64,000 nt of DNA. Source: CADEDH01 sp965263455. GTDB lineage: Bacteria; Actinomycetota; Acidimicrobiia; Acidimicrobiales; SZUA-35. The notes under the pieces were generated by a model that was not told the origin of the DNA, searched no databases, and worked only from the letters and a program-made list of their open reading frames with translations. The position numbers and the translations under genes are program-made. Location: positions 1,860,001 through 1,924,000 of the forward strand of contig CBDHHN010000004.1 in assembly GCA_965263455.1 (NCBI GenBank), given 5' to 3'. Shown here piece by piece: positions 15,763 through 25,176 of the stretch (position 1 is the first letter of the stretch; every line of letters begins with the position of its first letter).

Positions 15763-16788
15763 CTACGAGGCCTCCCCGGGCCCGGCACCCGGTCCTCCGC
15801 CGTTTCTGGGCTCGGCGTGGCGCTTTTGCCCATCTCGGGGCTCGGCCGGGCCCGAGGGCTCGTCGATCCGCAGGACTCCGCCCGATCGGCGAACCCGCCG
15901 GCCGCCGGCCAGTTCGCACCCGACGGCCTCGTGACGCACGACGGCGAGCACGCGCTCCAGTTCTGCGCTCGACGGTGGATGGCCCTCGGGGTTGCGCAAC
16001 CAGGCCCGCAGACGGGCCCGGGCCAGGGCCGGTGGGGCGGCGGCCAGCGCCCGGGTGTCGGTCGGATCGAGCTCGGTGGCCAGTTCGTCGACCGCGGCCA
16101 CCAACTCCCGGGTGTGCCCGGCGGCCCGGGTCAGCAGGGGAACGGGATCCCGGCCGGCCACGTCGGCCAGCAGGGGCAGGACCTCGTGCCTGAGCCGGTT
16201 GCGGACGAACCGGGGGTCGAGGTTCGACGGATCGGCCACCGGGTCGAGCCCGAGCCCTCGACAGAGGGCGACGGTCTCCCACCGTCGCAGGTCGAGCAGA
16301 GGGTGGGTCCCACCCGGCGTCATGGCCGCCAGCCCCGACGGTCCGGCACCTCGCAACAGATTGATGAGGACGGTCTCGGCCTGGTCGTCGGCGGTGTGCC
16401 CGGTGAGGGCCCCCGGCCCCAGGGCTCGGTGGCGGGCCACCCGGGCCCGGTTCTCCAGGTCGGGCCCGGGATCGACATCGGCCCGCTCGGCCCGGAACCG
16501 GGCGCCGAACCGGCCGGCCGCGGCCGCCACCACCTCGGCCTCGGCCGCGGAGTCGGGGCGGAGGCCGTGATCGACGTGGACGGCCACGACATCGAGACCG
16601 GCGGCGACGGCCAGCACGAGCAGGGCCAACGAGTCGGGGCCGCCACTCACGCCGCACACCACGGCAGTCCCGGCCGCCGGGAAACGGCAGCGATCGAGCA
16701 ACTGGCCCACCTCGACCGTCGGGCCGGGCGCCAGGGTCGGGCTGCCCTCGCTGGACGCAGCCCGACCGGCATCGGCCGCCGACCGCAC
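15763..16788 (-). CDS. tilS: tRNA(Ile)-lysidine synthase
   Basis: TilS converts the anticodon C34 of tRNA-Ile2 to lysidine, changing its specificity from Met to Ile codons. The N-terminal ATP-pyrophosphatase domain shows the PP-loop VCGVSGGPDSLALL, HVDHGLR, and GHTADDQAETVLINLLRGAG, followed by DPSNLDPRFVRNRLRHEVLP, a TilS-specific stretch. The GTG at 16788 (341 residues) is a best guess; no strong ribosome site is present and a later GTG at VGQLLDR is possible. The C-terminal domain is short, as in many actinobacteria. tilS beside a DUF2342 metalloprotease gene and folate genes is a familiar actinobacterial arrangement, although hpt, ftsH and folE are missing here. Confidence 0.92.
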   Translation of the reverse strand: MRSAADAGRAASSEGSPTLAPGPTVEVGQLLDRCRFPAAGTAVVCGVSGGPDSLALLVLAVAAGLDVVAVHVDHGLRPDSAAEAEVVAAAAGRFGARFRAERADVDPGPDLENRARVARHRALGPGALTGHTADDQAETVLINLLRGAGPSGLAAMTPGGTHPLLDLRRWETVALCRGLGLDPVADPSNLDPRFVRNRLRHEVLPLLADVAGRDPVPLLTRAAGHTRELVAAVDELATELDPTDTRALAAAPPALARARLRAWLRNPEGHPPSSAELERVLAVVRHEAVGCELAGGRRVRRSGGVLRIDEPSGPAEPRDGQKRHAEPRNGGGPGAGPGEAS

Positions 16789-16829
16789 CGGAGGTCGGCC
16801 CTCGGGGCTGCGGCGGGGCGGGGGCGACG

Positions 16830-18010
<1,181 letters not shown>

Positions 18011-18014
<4 letters not shown>

Positions 18015-18142
18015 TCCGACTTCTTCGGATACCGGGGCGCCTCGACCTTGGCGATGTACCCGGCGGCGACGGCCAGCACCGTCACCAGCGACCCGATTGC
18101 GAGGAAGAAACCGATCCAGAAATGCCAAACGACGGCCAACAT
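18011..18142 (-). CDS. Small single-span membrane protein
   Basis: A 43-residue protein beginning MLAVVWHFWIGFFLAIGS with one long hydrophobic segment (about 5-30) and a short basic tail ending YPKKSE. The ATG at 18142 is preceded by TACACT with a 9-nt gap, a leaderless-type arrangement; a longer frame adds a basic N-terminus without support. Its stop overlaps the GTG of the DUF2342 protease, so the two are probably co-translated. Not recognised as a named family; a role as membrane partner of the protease is only suggested by position. Confidence 0.6.
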
Positions 18143-18224
18143 AGGCCGCTCAGTGTAGGCCCGACGGAGCCCCGGGCTCCGCACCGGACGCCGAATCGAC
18201 ATCCGGGAACGACCAGGGAGCAGG

Positions 18225-18770
18225 TCAGCTCACCGGGGCCAGATCGTCGTCCAGGATCCGGCGAAGCGTCTGGCGGCCCCGATGGAGGCGGCTCATCACG
18301 GTCCCGATCGGGATGTCCAGAACCTCGGCGATCTCCCGGTAGCTGAATCCCTCGACGTCGGCGAGGCGGACGGCCTCGGCGTAGGCCGCAGGAAGGCGTC
18401 GGATGGCGGCCATGGCCTCGTCATACCGGAGGGAGTCCAGCAGTTCGTCCTCGGCACTCCGGCCGTAGGCCGACGGCTGACTCCGGGACGTGGTGGGGAG
18501 CCACTCCTCCAGGTCCTCGAGTGCGGTCTCCTCCGGACGTCGGGACCGGGCCCGGTACCGGTTGATGTGGGCGTTGGTGAGGATGCGGAACATCCAGGCC
18601 CGGAGGTTCGTCCCGGGACGGAAGGTCCCGTAGCTCCGATAGGCCCGGAGGTAGGTCTCCTGCACCAGGTCTTCGGCATCACTGGGATTGGTGGTCAGCC
18701 GGACCGCGGTCGAGTAGAGGGGACGGCGGAACTCTCCGGTGTCCTCGGCGAACGTCGCCCTGTCGGCCAT
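18225..18770 (-). CDS. ECF-type RNA polymerase sigma factor, SigR/SigH-like
   Basis: An extracytoplasmic-function sigma factor of 181 residues. Region 2 reads LVQETYLRAYRSYGTFRPGTNLRAWMFRILTN, very close to the SigR/SigH (oxidative and disulfide stress) group, and region 4 ends in the helix-turn-helix DVEGFSYREIAEVLDIPIGTVMSRLHRGR. The ATG at 18770 is preferred to an upstream TTG because TACCTT ends exactly 7 nt before it. SigR-type factors are normally followed by a zinc anti-sigma gene (rsrA); here the next gene is a small membrane protein with no Cys or His cluster, so the control partner is absent or elsewhere. Confidence 0.9.
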   Translation of the reverse strand: MADRATFAEDTGEFRRPLYSTAVRLTTNPSDAEDLVQETYLRAYRSYGTFRPGTNLRAWMFRILTNAHINRYRARSRRPEETALEDLEEWLPTTSRSQPSAYGRSAEDELLDSLRYDEAMAAIRRLPAAYAEAVRLADVEGFSYREIAEVLDIPIGTVMSRLHRGRQTLRRILDDDLAPVS

Positions 18771-18777
18771 GAGCCAC

Positions 18778-18783
18778 AAGGTA
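18778..18783 (-). promoter_or_regulatory. Leaderless-type -10 box of the ECF sigma gene
   Basis: Minus-strand TACCTT ends 7 nt before the ATG at 18770, which also decides the start codon over an upstream TTG. Confidence 0.45.
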
Positions 18784-18864
18784 CTAGGTTCAGCCCCATC
18801 GGCTGCAGTCGCGCCAGGGGAATCTTTCAGGATAGGGCGACTTCGCGACGTGTGGTGTGGTGCT

Positions 18865-18891
18865 GGGAAAAGTACCCAGATCGGGTTTCCC
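18865..18891 (-). terminator. Possible hairpin after the acyl-CoA dehydrogenase gene
   Basis: GGGAAA and TTTCCC arms enclose a second inverted repeat (ACCC-N5-GGGT), about 35 nt past the acyl-CoA dehydrogenase stop. There is no T-run, so this could be a weak terminator or an operator of the sigma gene. Confidence 0.3.
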
Positions 18892-18925
18892 GTCTCTCGG
18901 GGGTTCTCGCCGAGCGGCCAGCCCG

Positions 18926-20140
18926 TCAGCGGGCGGTGGCCGCCTTGGGTACGTCGCGGAAGGCCACGTGCTTGTCCAACTCCGGCTCCTTGGGCAGGCC
19001 CAGGATCCGCTCGCCGATGATGTTGCGCTGGATCTGGTCGGTGCCACCCCCGATCGAGGTGAAGAAGGCGTTGAGTAGGGCGTAGGTGGCGTCGGCCGAC
19101 CGGGGCGACGTGTCGCCTCCGGTCATGCCCTCGGCCCCCAACAGTTCGGTCTGGAGGCTGCCGGCGGTGTGGAGGATGCGGCTCATGGCCAGCTTGCCCA
19201 GGGACACCACGGGCGAGGAGTTGCCCTGGGCCAGTTCGGCCTTGGCCCGCCGGTTGTTCCAGCCGTTCACGGTGACCAGGCAGTGGAGGGCGGCCAACCG
19301 CTGGCGCGTGACCGGGTCCTGGTCCTTGCCCACCGAGCGGGCCAGGTCGACCAGCGACAGGTCGGGGATGGGGGCAGGGGCGGCGTCGTCGGCCGAGCGG
19401 ACGGCGGCGGCGTCGGTCTGACCTCGGCGACGGCGCTGGTTCTCACCCATCACGGCCCGCTCGTACTGCAGCGCCGTCTGCAGCACCATCCACCCGTCGT
19501 TGACCGAACCCAGGACGTTGGTGTGCGGAACTCGGGCGTCGGTCAAGAACACCTCGTTGAACCGGGAGTCGCCGGTGGCCTGGCGCAGGGGCCGGACCTC
19601 GACGCCCTCCTGATCCATGGGGAACCAGAAGAAGGTGATGCCCCGGTGCTTGGGCACGTCCCAGTCGGAGCGGGCGATGAGCAGGGCGTAGTCGGCCTCG
19701 CGGCCGCTGGAGGTCCACACCTTCTGGCCGTTGATGATCCACTCGTCGCCGTCGCGCTCGGCCCGGGTCTGGACCGCGGCGAGGTCGGACCCCGCTCCCG
19801 GCTCGGAGTAGAGGAGGCACATCCCGACCCGCCCCAGCAGCAGGGGCCGCAGGAACGACGATCGCAACTCGTCGGTACCGAAGGTCAGCACGGTGTTGGC
19901 CCACAGGTTGTTCTTGTCCTGGGCCGTGCCGTCGGCGCCGACCCGCTCGAACTCGGCTCGGACCACGTTGGTCATCGACGGGTCGAGACCTCGGCCGTAC
20001 CACTGCCGGGGCCACGAGGGGGCTGCCCACCCGGAATCGGCCACCCGCTCCAGCCAGCTCACCCGGTCGAGGTCGGGGCTCCAGTTCCCGTCGAGCCATG
20101 CCCGTACCTCGGTCCGGACCACCTGTCCTCCGTCACTCAT
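18926..20140 (-). CDS. Acyl-CoA dehydrogenase family protein
   Basis: A 404-residue FAD-dependent acyl-CoA dehydrogenase. Visible motifs include LLYSEPGAGSDLAAV (FAD/substrate binding), INGQKVWTSSGREADYALLIARS, and the C-terminal FFTSIGGGTDQIQRNIIGERILGLP, which is usual for the family. The CoA substrate and the pathway cannot be read; actinobacterial homologues act in fatty acid or steroid side-chain degradation, and no matching partner gene is beside it. The ATG at 20140 has a purine-rich AGGGGG about 7 nt upstream. It is divergent from the VOC gene. Confidence 0.9.
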   Translation of the reverse strand: MSDGGQVVRTEVRAWLDGNWSPDLDRVSWLERVADSGWAAPSWPRQWYGRGLDPSMTNVVRAEFERVGADGTAQDKNNLWANTVLTFGTDELRSSFLRPLLLGRVGMCLLYSEPGAGSDLAAVQTRAERDGDEWIINGQKVWTSSGREADYALLIARSDWDVPKHRGITFFWFPMDQEGVEVRPLRQATGDSRFNEVFLTDARVPHTNVLGSVNDGWMVLQTALQYERAVMGENQRRRRGQTDAAAVRSADDAAPAPIPDLSLVDLARSVGKDQDPVTRQRLAALHCLVTVNGWNNRRAKAELAQGNSSPVVSLGKLAMSRILHTAGSLQTELLGAEGMTGGDTSPRSADATYALLNAFFTSIGGGTDQIQRNIIGERILGLPKEPELDKHVAFRDVPKAATAR

Positions 20141-20257
20141 CTCGGTCCCCCTGGTTCCGTGGCCTGTGCCGACTGCCGACTGCCGACTGGGTCCGAGATT
20201 AGGGAGCATCGGGGCCGCGCTTCGAGTCGGCCCTCGACCCCGACCAGACTGGGGCCC

Positions 20258-20656
20258 ATGATCGGACACCTCGGGCTCCATGTGACCGACCTGGAGCGGG
20301 CACGCATCTACTACCGGGCGCTGATGCCGCTGCTCGACTTCGAGCCGTTCCTGGACGAACCCGACCAGTTCGCCTACCGGCCGACCCGGTCGAAGCCGGG
20401 TACCTATCTGTTCGTCTACCCTGCGCCCGAGGTCTCGCCCTACCGGGCCCAAGCCGCCGGTCTCCAGCATCTGGCCTTCATGGTGCCCACCCGGTCGAGG
20501 GTGGCCGAGGTCCACCGGGCCGTGGTCGAGCTCGGCAGTCCGGTGGTCCACGAGCCCCAGGACTGGCCCCGGTATCCGCCGCCCTACCACGCCGTGTTCT
20601 GGCGTGACCCCGATGGCTTCCTGCTCGAGGCGGTCTGCCACCACGACCGGCCCTGA
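20258..20656 (+). CDS. VOC-superfamily (glyoxalase-fold) protein
   Basis: A 132-residue single-domain protein of the vicinal-oxygen-chelate fold: it begins MIGHLGLHVTDLERARIYY, has the mid-protein AGLQHLAFMVPTR, and ends FWRDPDGFLLEAV. Candidate metal ligands are His7, the His of LQHLAF and the Glu of LLEAV. Substrate unknown; such proteins include glyoxalases, dioxygenases and resistance proteins. CAGACT ends 7 nt before the ATG, close to the leaderless-type pattern seen elsewhere in the window. Confidence 0.85.
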   Translation: MIGHLGLHVTDLERARIYYRALMPLLDFEPFLDEPDQFAYRPTRSKPGTYLFVYPAPEVSPYRAQAAGLQHLAFMVPTRSRVAEVHRAVVELGSPVVHEPQDWPRYPPPYHAVFWRDPDGFLLEAVCHHDRP

Positions 20657-20699
20657 CCGGTCGGGGCGAGCCGGAATCGAGCCCGGGGCCGGGGCCGAC

Positions 20700-20705
20700 T
20701 AGCGT
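20700..20705 (+). promoter_or_regulatory. Leaderless-type -10 box of the thioesterase gene
   Basis: TAGCGT ends 8 nt before the ATG at 20714, with no Shine-Dalgarno sequence between. Confidence 0.45.
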
Positions 20706-20713
20706 TTCCGGCC

Positions 20714-21373
20714 ATGGTTCCGCCCGCACCCCGTCCCTCCCCCGCGGCCCCGGGCCAGGCTGCCACCGTACGGGAGGAGGCCGCATCGGCCGTCCGCCGG
20801 CTGGTCAACGCCCTGGCCGCCCACGAGGCGGACGAGGCCGAACTCCTCGACCTGGCCCGCGCCGTCGACTCCCTGGCCGCGGACCTGGAGGCCAACGAGC
20901 GACGGGCGAGGACCGTCGACCCCGTCCTGCTCGCCGCCCCGACGGCCGATGGGGACGAGCTGCGCTGTTCACCCGACTGCATGGTGGCCGGCTCTGCCCA
21001 TCCGTCCAGCCTGGGTCTGGTCGGCCACCGCCACGGCGAGGAGGCCGTCCTGACCACGACCCTGGGCCCCGCTCATGAGGGCCTACCCGGCCGGGTCCAC
21101 GGCGGCATGGTGGCCTCGCTGTTCGACGAGGCGATGGGCTTCGCCATGTGGATGGAGGAGGCCCCCGGCTTCACCGCCTGGCTGCGGGTCGAGTATCGGG
21201 CCCCGATGCCGACCGACGTGCCGGTCGAGATCCGAGCCCGGGTCACCGACCGGGAGCGGCGCAAGCGCCTGTTGCGGGCCGAGGCCACCGCCGGAGGCGA
21301 GGTGGTGGCCGAGGCCGAGGGCTTGTTCGTCATCCCGTCCGAAGCCCTGCAGGGGGCCGACGGTCGACCCTGA
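20714..21373 (+). CDS. Hotdog-fold thioesterase (PaaI-like) with helical N-terminal extension
   Basis: A 219-residue protein. Residues 1-70 are Ala/Glu-rich and probably helical. The hotdog domain follows, with LPGRVHGGMVASLFDEAMGFAMW, in which the HGGxxxxxxDE pattern marks acyl-CoA thioesterases of the PaaI/YbgC group, then LRVEYRAPMPTDVPVEIRARV. It likely hydrolyses an acyl-CoA; the substrate is unknown. Its stop codon sits in a hairpin shared with the convergent universal stress gene. The nearby acyl-CoA dehydrogenase suggests, but does not prove, a CoA-ester context. Confidence 0.85.
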   Translation: MVPPAPRPSPAAPGQAATVREEAASAVRRLVNALAAHEADEAELLDLARAVDSLAADLEANERRARTVDPVLLAAPTADGDELRCSPDCMVAGSAHPSSLGLVGHRHGEEAVLTTTLGPAHEGLPGRVHGGMVASLFDEAMGFAMWMEEAPGFTAWLRVEYRAPMPTDVPVEIRARVTDRERRKRLLRAEATAGGEVVAEAEGLFVIPSEALQGADGRP

Positions 21374-21396
21374 TCAGGGCGGCGTGCCCTGATCAG
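21370..21396. terminator. Bidirectional hairpin containing both stop codons of convergent genes
   Basis: A perfect 11-bp inverted repeat (CTGATCAGGGC and GCCCTGATCAG, 5-nt loop). Its left arm holds TGATCA, in which TGA is the thioesterase stop and TCA is the universal-stress-protein stop on the other strand. No T-run follows on either side, so it would be an I-shaped hairpin terminator acting in both directions. Confidence 0.6.
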
Positions 21397-21841
21397 CGAC
21401 GCCGGCGACGTCGTGGACGTCACCCTCGTCGCCGGCCTCCTGTTCCATCAACTCGACCGTGCGCGGGATGTAGACGGCGCAGTTGGCGTCCCGGGCCACC
21501 TCGGCCCCGACCGAACCCAGGACCCGGCCCACGCCCTTCATCTGACGGTTGCCGGTCACGAGGACGGTGGCCCCGACCTCATCGGCGTAGTGGATGAGGC
21601 CCTGGGCCGGTGAGCCGACGGCGACGGCGGTGATGATGGGCACGGCGCTGCGCATGCCGTCGACCACGTTGCTGAGCACGGCCATGGCCATCTCGTGGTT
21701 CGAGTCCCGTTCCGGGGTCCGCACCACGTTGACCAGGTGCAGGTCGGCCCCCAACTGCTCGGCCAGCCACAGGGCTTCCTTGGCCGCCAGGATCGAGGTT
21801 CGGGTGCCGTCGACCCCGACGACGACGATCACGTCCGACAT
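21374..21841 (-). CDS. Universal stress protein (UspA family)
   Basis: A 155-residue single Usp domain: VVVGVDGTRTSILAAKEALWLAEQ at the start and GNRQMKGVGRVLGSVGAEVAR near residue 97, which fits the ATP-binding G-x2-G-x9-G-S pattern apart from small spacing changes. The C-terminal 20 residues are acidic and variable. GGGGAG 6 nt upstream of the ATG is a good ribosome site and TAAGGT further upstream is a possible -10. Convergent with the thioesterase gene, with zero bases between the stops. Confidence 0.9.
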   Translation of the reverse strand: MSDVIVVVGVDGTRTSILAAKEALWLAEQLGADLHLVNVVRTPERDSNHEMAMAVLSNVVDGMRSAVPIITAVAVGSPAQGLIHYADEVGATVLVTGNRQMKGVGRVLGSVGAEVARDANCAVYIPRTVELMEQEAGDEGDVHDVAGVADQGTPP

Positions 21842-21901
21842 GCTTCGCTCCCCACGGTGTTCACCTTAGGCCGGGAGCCCCGCCCCGTGCTGGGCGGCGC
21901 C

Positions 21902-23059
21902 TCAGTCGGCGGCGACGGCGACGCCGGACCCGCCGGAGGCTCCGGTGACCTGGGCCAGGGCCCGGCCCAGCGCCTCGATCACCCGGTCCTGGTCGTCCGC
22001 GGTCAGCGACGACCCCGAGGGCAGGCAGATACCCCGCCGGTACAGCTCGTCGGCCACCTCGCCCCCCACCTGCTCGGCGTCGGCGAACACCGGCTGGCGG
22101 TGCATCGGCTTCCACGTCGGCCGCGCCTCGATCTGTTCCTCTCCCAGATGCCCGCAGACGACGGCGGGCTCGACACCCTCGGGCAGCAGGGCCGTGGTCA
22201 ACCAGTTGTTGGGCCGCTCGGTCACCCGGGAGTCGAGCCAGGTGAAGGTGGGAAACGCCTGGCGGTAGCGCCGGTTGATGTCGGTCCGGCGGGCAATGCC
22301 GTCCTCCAACCGCCGCAGCTGGGCCCGGCCCAGAGCCGCCAGCAGGTTGGAGAGTCGGTAGTTGAACCCGATGTCGGTGTGCTCGTAGTGGAGCACGGGC
22401 TGGCGGGCCTGGGTGGCCAGATACCGGACGTGCTCCATGGTCTCGGCCGAACCGAGTAGGGCACCGCCCCCACTGGTGGTGATGATCTTGTTGCCGTTGA
22501 ACGACAGGGCTCCGACGTCGCCGAACGTCCCGGCGTGACGTCCGCCCGAGACCGAGCCCAGACCCTCGGCTGCGTCCTCCACGATGGGGATCTCGTGCCG
22601 GGCGCACACGTCACGCAACTCGGCGTAGTCAGGGCACAGGCCGTAGAGGTCGACGGGAACGACGGCCCGGGGCCGTTCGGCCGAGGGGACCGACTCGAGC
22701 CAGGTGGCCAGCCGATCGGCGTCCAGGTTCCAGGTGGTCGGGTCGATGTCGGCGAAGACGGGAACCGCCCCCAGGTGGGCCACGGCGAAGGCGCTGGCGG
22801 CGAACGTGGCGGTCTGGACCACGACCCGGTCACCCGGTCGGACCCCGACCGCCAGCAACCCGAGGTGCAGGGCGGCCGTGCCCGAGGCCAGGGCGGCGCA
22901 GGCCTCGGCCCCGGTGTAGGCGGCCAGTTCCTGCTCGAAGGCACCGAGATCGGGGCCGACGGGGGCGATCCAGCCCGAGTCGAAGGCGTCGAGCAGAGCT
23001 TGACGCTCGCCCGGCCCGACGTCGGGCGGTGACAGGAAGATCCGGTCGGCGGCGGTCAT
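21902..23059 (-). CDS. DegT/DnrJ/EryC1-type PLP-dependent sugar aminotransferase
   Basis: The enzyme probably aminates a 4-keto-6-deoxy nucleotide sugar. The 385-residue protein shows ASGTAALHLGLLAVG, the FADIDPTTWNLD and IVEDAAEGLGS motifs, and SFNGNKIITTSGGG, in which the Lys near residue 190 would hold PLP. Its ATG overlaps the stop of the upstream 4,6-dehydratase (ATGA), so the two likely act in succession, as PglF and PglE do in making UDP-4-amino-4,6-dideoxy sugars. The product could be a building block of the surface polysaccharide encoded nearby or of a glycoprotein glycan. The last 10 or so residues are variable. Confidence 0.92.
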   Translation of the reverse strand: MTAADRIFLSPPDVGPGERQALLDAFDSGWIAPVGPDLGAFEQELAAYTGAEACAALASGTAALHLGLLAVGVRPGDRVVVQTATFAASAFAVAHLGAVPVFADIDPTTWNLDADRLATWLESVPSAERPRAVVPVDLYGLCPDYAELRDVCARHEIPIVEDAAEGLGSVSGGRHAGTFGDVGALSFNGNKIITTSGGGALLGSAETMEHVRYLATQARQPVLHYEHTDIGFNYRLSNLLAALGRAQLRRLEDGIARRTDINRRYRQAFPTFTWLDSRVTERPNNWLTTALLPEGVEPAVVCGHLGEEQIEARPTWKPMHRQPVFADAEQVGGEVADELYRRGICLPSGSSLTADDQDRVIEALGRALAQVTGASGGSGVAVAAD

Positions 23060-24969
23060 CAGGCCGCCCCGGGCCGGTCCAGCCCGGGCACGGCCTCGAC
23101 CGGGGTCCGCTCGCCGGGTCGACGGCGGGCGCCGGTGGCGAGGCCCATGAGTTCCTCGGGCTCGATGCGGGAGCGGTCGGCCAGGGCCTCCAGCACCGTC
23201 TCCAGATCGTCGGGGGCGGCGCCGTCGGTGTGGAAGATGCGGGGGTGCTCCCGCCGCTCCCCCTCCTCGTGGCCGGCGATGAGGGCCTCGTTCAGCTTCT
23301 CCCCCGGACGGAGGCCTGTGAATTCGATGCGGACCGAGGGGTCGTGATGGTTGATCAGGCGCCGGGCCAGCTCGACGATCTTCACCGGCTCGCCCATGTC
23401 GAGGATCATGATCTCCCCCGGGCGCCCGATGGCCCCGGCCTGCAGCACGAGCCGGACGGCCTCGGGGATGCTCATGAAGTAGCGGGTGACCTCCGGATCG
23501 GTGACCGTCACCGGGCCGCCGGTCTTGATCTGGCGCAGGAACGTCGGCAGTACCGAGCCTCGGCTGCCGAGCACGTTGCCGAACCGCACGCTGACCACCC
23601 GACCGCGGCCGAGCCCGGCGTAGCGGGCGGCCACCTGCTCGGCCAGGAGCTTGGATGCACCCAGGACGCTGGTCGGGTCGGCCGCCTTGTCGGTGCTGAC
23701 GTTGACCACCAGATCGGCGCCACAGGCCATGGCGCAGTCGATGACGTTGCGGCTGCCGAGCACATTGGTCTTGACCCCCTCGATGGGGTGCTGCTCCAGC
23801 AGGGTCAGGTGCTTGAGGGCGGCGGCGTGGAACACCACCTCGGGGCGATGCTCGTCGAACACGTCCTTGAGCCGATCCCGATCGCGGATGTCGGCCACGA
23901 CCAGGGCCGGGCTGTCGAGCAGGGCTCGCCCTTCGATCATGAGCTGGGTGCTGTGGAGGCCGTTCTCGTCCCGGTCGAGCATGACCAGCTCGGCCGGACC
24001 GAGGCTGTGGAGCTGGCGGCACAGCTCGCTGCCGATGCTGCCCCCGGCTCCGGTGACCAGGATCCGACGCCCCCGCACGTAGTCCTGGATGCCGTCGTAG
24101 TCGACGTGGACCTCGGCCCGACCCAGGAGGTCGTTGTTGTTGATGGGGCGGATATCGGCCAGCGTCACCGTGCCCGAGGCCAGTTCCGAGGGCGTCGGCA
24201 GGGTCCGGACCTCGATCCCGACCTGGCGGGCCTTCTCGACGACGCGCCCGATCAGGGCCGAGTCGGCCGAGGGGATGGCGATCAGCAACAGGTCTGCGTC
24301 GACGTTCCCGGCCACCCGGCCCAGGTCGTCGAGGGTGCCGACGACCCGGATCCCCATCAGGGTTCGGGCCGCCTTGTCGGGGTCGTCATCGAGGAGGGCC
24401 ACCGGAACGCTCGTGCTCGCCGGATCGGTGAGCATGCCCCGGATGATCAGGTAGCCGGCCTCGCCGGCGCCGAAGACGATGACCCGCCGGCAGTCCTTGC
24501 CCTTGGGTCGGAGGGCGTGCTCCAGGGCGAGGCGCCACAGGAACCGCACCACGACCATGCCGGTCAGGGCCACCGACGATCGGAACAGCGTCGGGGTCTC
24601 GGGGAGCCAGCCGTCTCGGGAGATGAGCAGTTCGAGCAGGGTCGTGGCGACGAGCACGGCGACCCACGTCAGGCCGATGGCCACAGCCTCGTCGTAGCCG
24701 CCGACCCGGAACCGGCCGCGGTAGAGGCCGAGACTGCGGCCCACCACCAACTGGGTGATGGTGATCACGACGAAGAAGATGATCAGGCTCTGGACGGTGG
24801 TCGACCCACCGGCCGGTCCCAGGCTGATGCGGGCCGTGGCCACGAAGCCGAAGGCCCAGGCGAACACGTCGACCGAGGCCAGGAGCAGGCCGCGGTAGGG
24901 AACCAGTTGCCTCCTGGCCAAGGGCGCGGCAAAAAGCCACGCATTGAGCCACCTACGGAGCCTCGACAC
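23059..24969 (-). CDS. Membrane-bound nucleotide-sugar 4,6-dehydratase (PglF/CapD/WbpM type)
   Basis: A 636-residue protein with four membrane segments near the N-terminus, a first Rossmann-like domain (VIVFGAGEAGYLI) and a C-terminal SDR domain (ILVTGAGGSIGSELCRQL). It should convert UDP-GlcNAc or a relative to the 4-keto-6-deoxy form. The catalytic stretch reads VSTDKAADPTSVLGASK: the usual Met (or Tyr) four residues before the Lys is Leu here. The start is set at GTG 24969, which has GGAGGG 5 nt upstream; ATGs at 25026 and 25038 extend the frame but lack ribosome sites. Coupled to the aminotransferase downstream. Confidence 0.9.
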   Translation of the reverse strand: MSRLRRWLNAWLFAAPLARRQLVPYRGLLLASVDVFAWAFGFVATARISLGPAGGSTTVQSLIIFFVVITITQLVVGRSLGLYRGRFRVGGYDEAVAIGLTWVAVLVATTLLELLISRDGWLPETPTLFRSSVALTGMVVVRFLWRLALEHALRPKGKDCRRVIVFGAGEAGYLIIRGMLTDPASTSVPVALLDDDPDKAARTLMGIRVVGTLDDLGRVAGNVDADLLLIAIPSADSALIGRVVEKARQVGIEVRTLPTPSELASGTVTLADIRPINNNDLLGRAEVHVDYDGIQDYVRGRRILVTGAGGSIGSELCRQLHSLGPAELVMLDRDENGLHSTQLMIEGRALLDSPALVVADIRDRDRLKDVFDEHRPEVVFHAAALKHLTLLEQHPIEGVKTNVLGSRNVIDCAMACGADLVVNVSTDKAADPTSVLGASKLLAEQVAARYAGLGRGRVVSVRFGNVLGSRGSVLPTFLRQIKTGGPVTVTDPEVTRYFMSIPEAVRLVLQAGAIGRPGEIMILDMGEPVKIVELARRLINHHDPSVRIEFTGLRPGEKLNEALIAGHEEGERREHPRIFHTDGAAPDDLETVLEALADRSRIEPEELMGLATGARRRPGERTPVEAVPGLDRPGAA

Positions 24970-25018
24970 GTACACCCTCCAATGTCTCACTGCCCGAGCC
25001 AATTTGAACGGTAGCTCC

Positions 25019-25039
25019 GTCGACATGTTTGTCGACATG
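25019..25039. repeat. Direct repeat upstream of the dehydratase gene
   Basis: GTCGACATG occurs twice separated by TTT; each copy contains the palindrome GTCGAC. It lies about 50 nt upstream of the chosen start in a 207-nt gene-free stretch (24970-25176) and may be an operator. No known regulator is implied. Confidence 0.4.
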
Positions 25040-25176
25040 AGCAATGAAGCCCCCGCCTGCCCCCCCCAGACGCACCCCGACGGAGCGGGTGTACTCAAGC
25101 GTACGCCCAGATGGCGGCCAGGCAACGGGCTCCCGAGCCCGGACGGGCCGGTCGGGACGCGGTGCCTTCCGCGGCG

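Noticed and set aside
24970..25125. N-terminal extension of the 4,6-dehydratase to ATGs at 25026/25038 or beyond
   Set aside because: GTG at 24969 has a strong GGAGGG site; upstream ATGs have none and the extra residues do not resemble the family.
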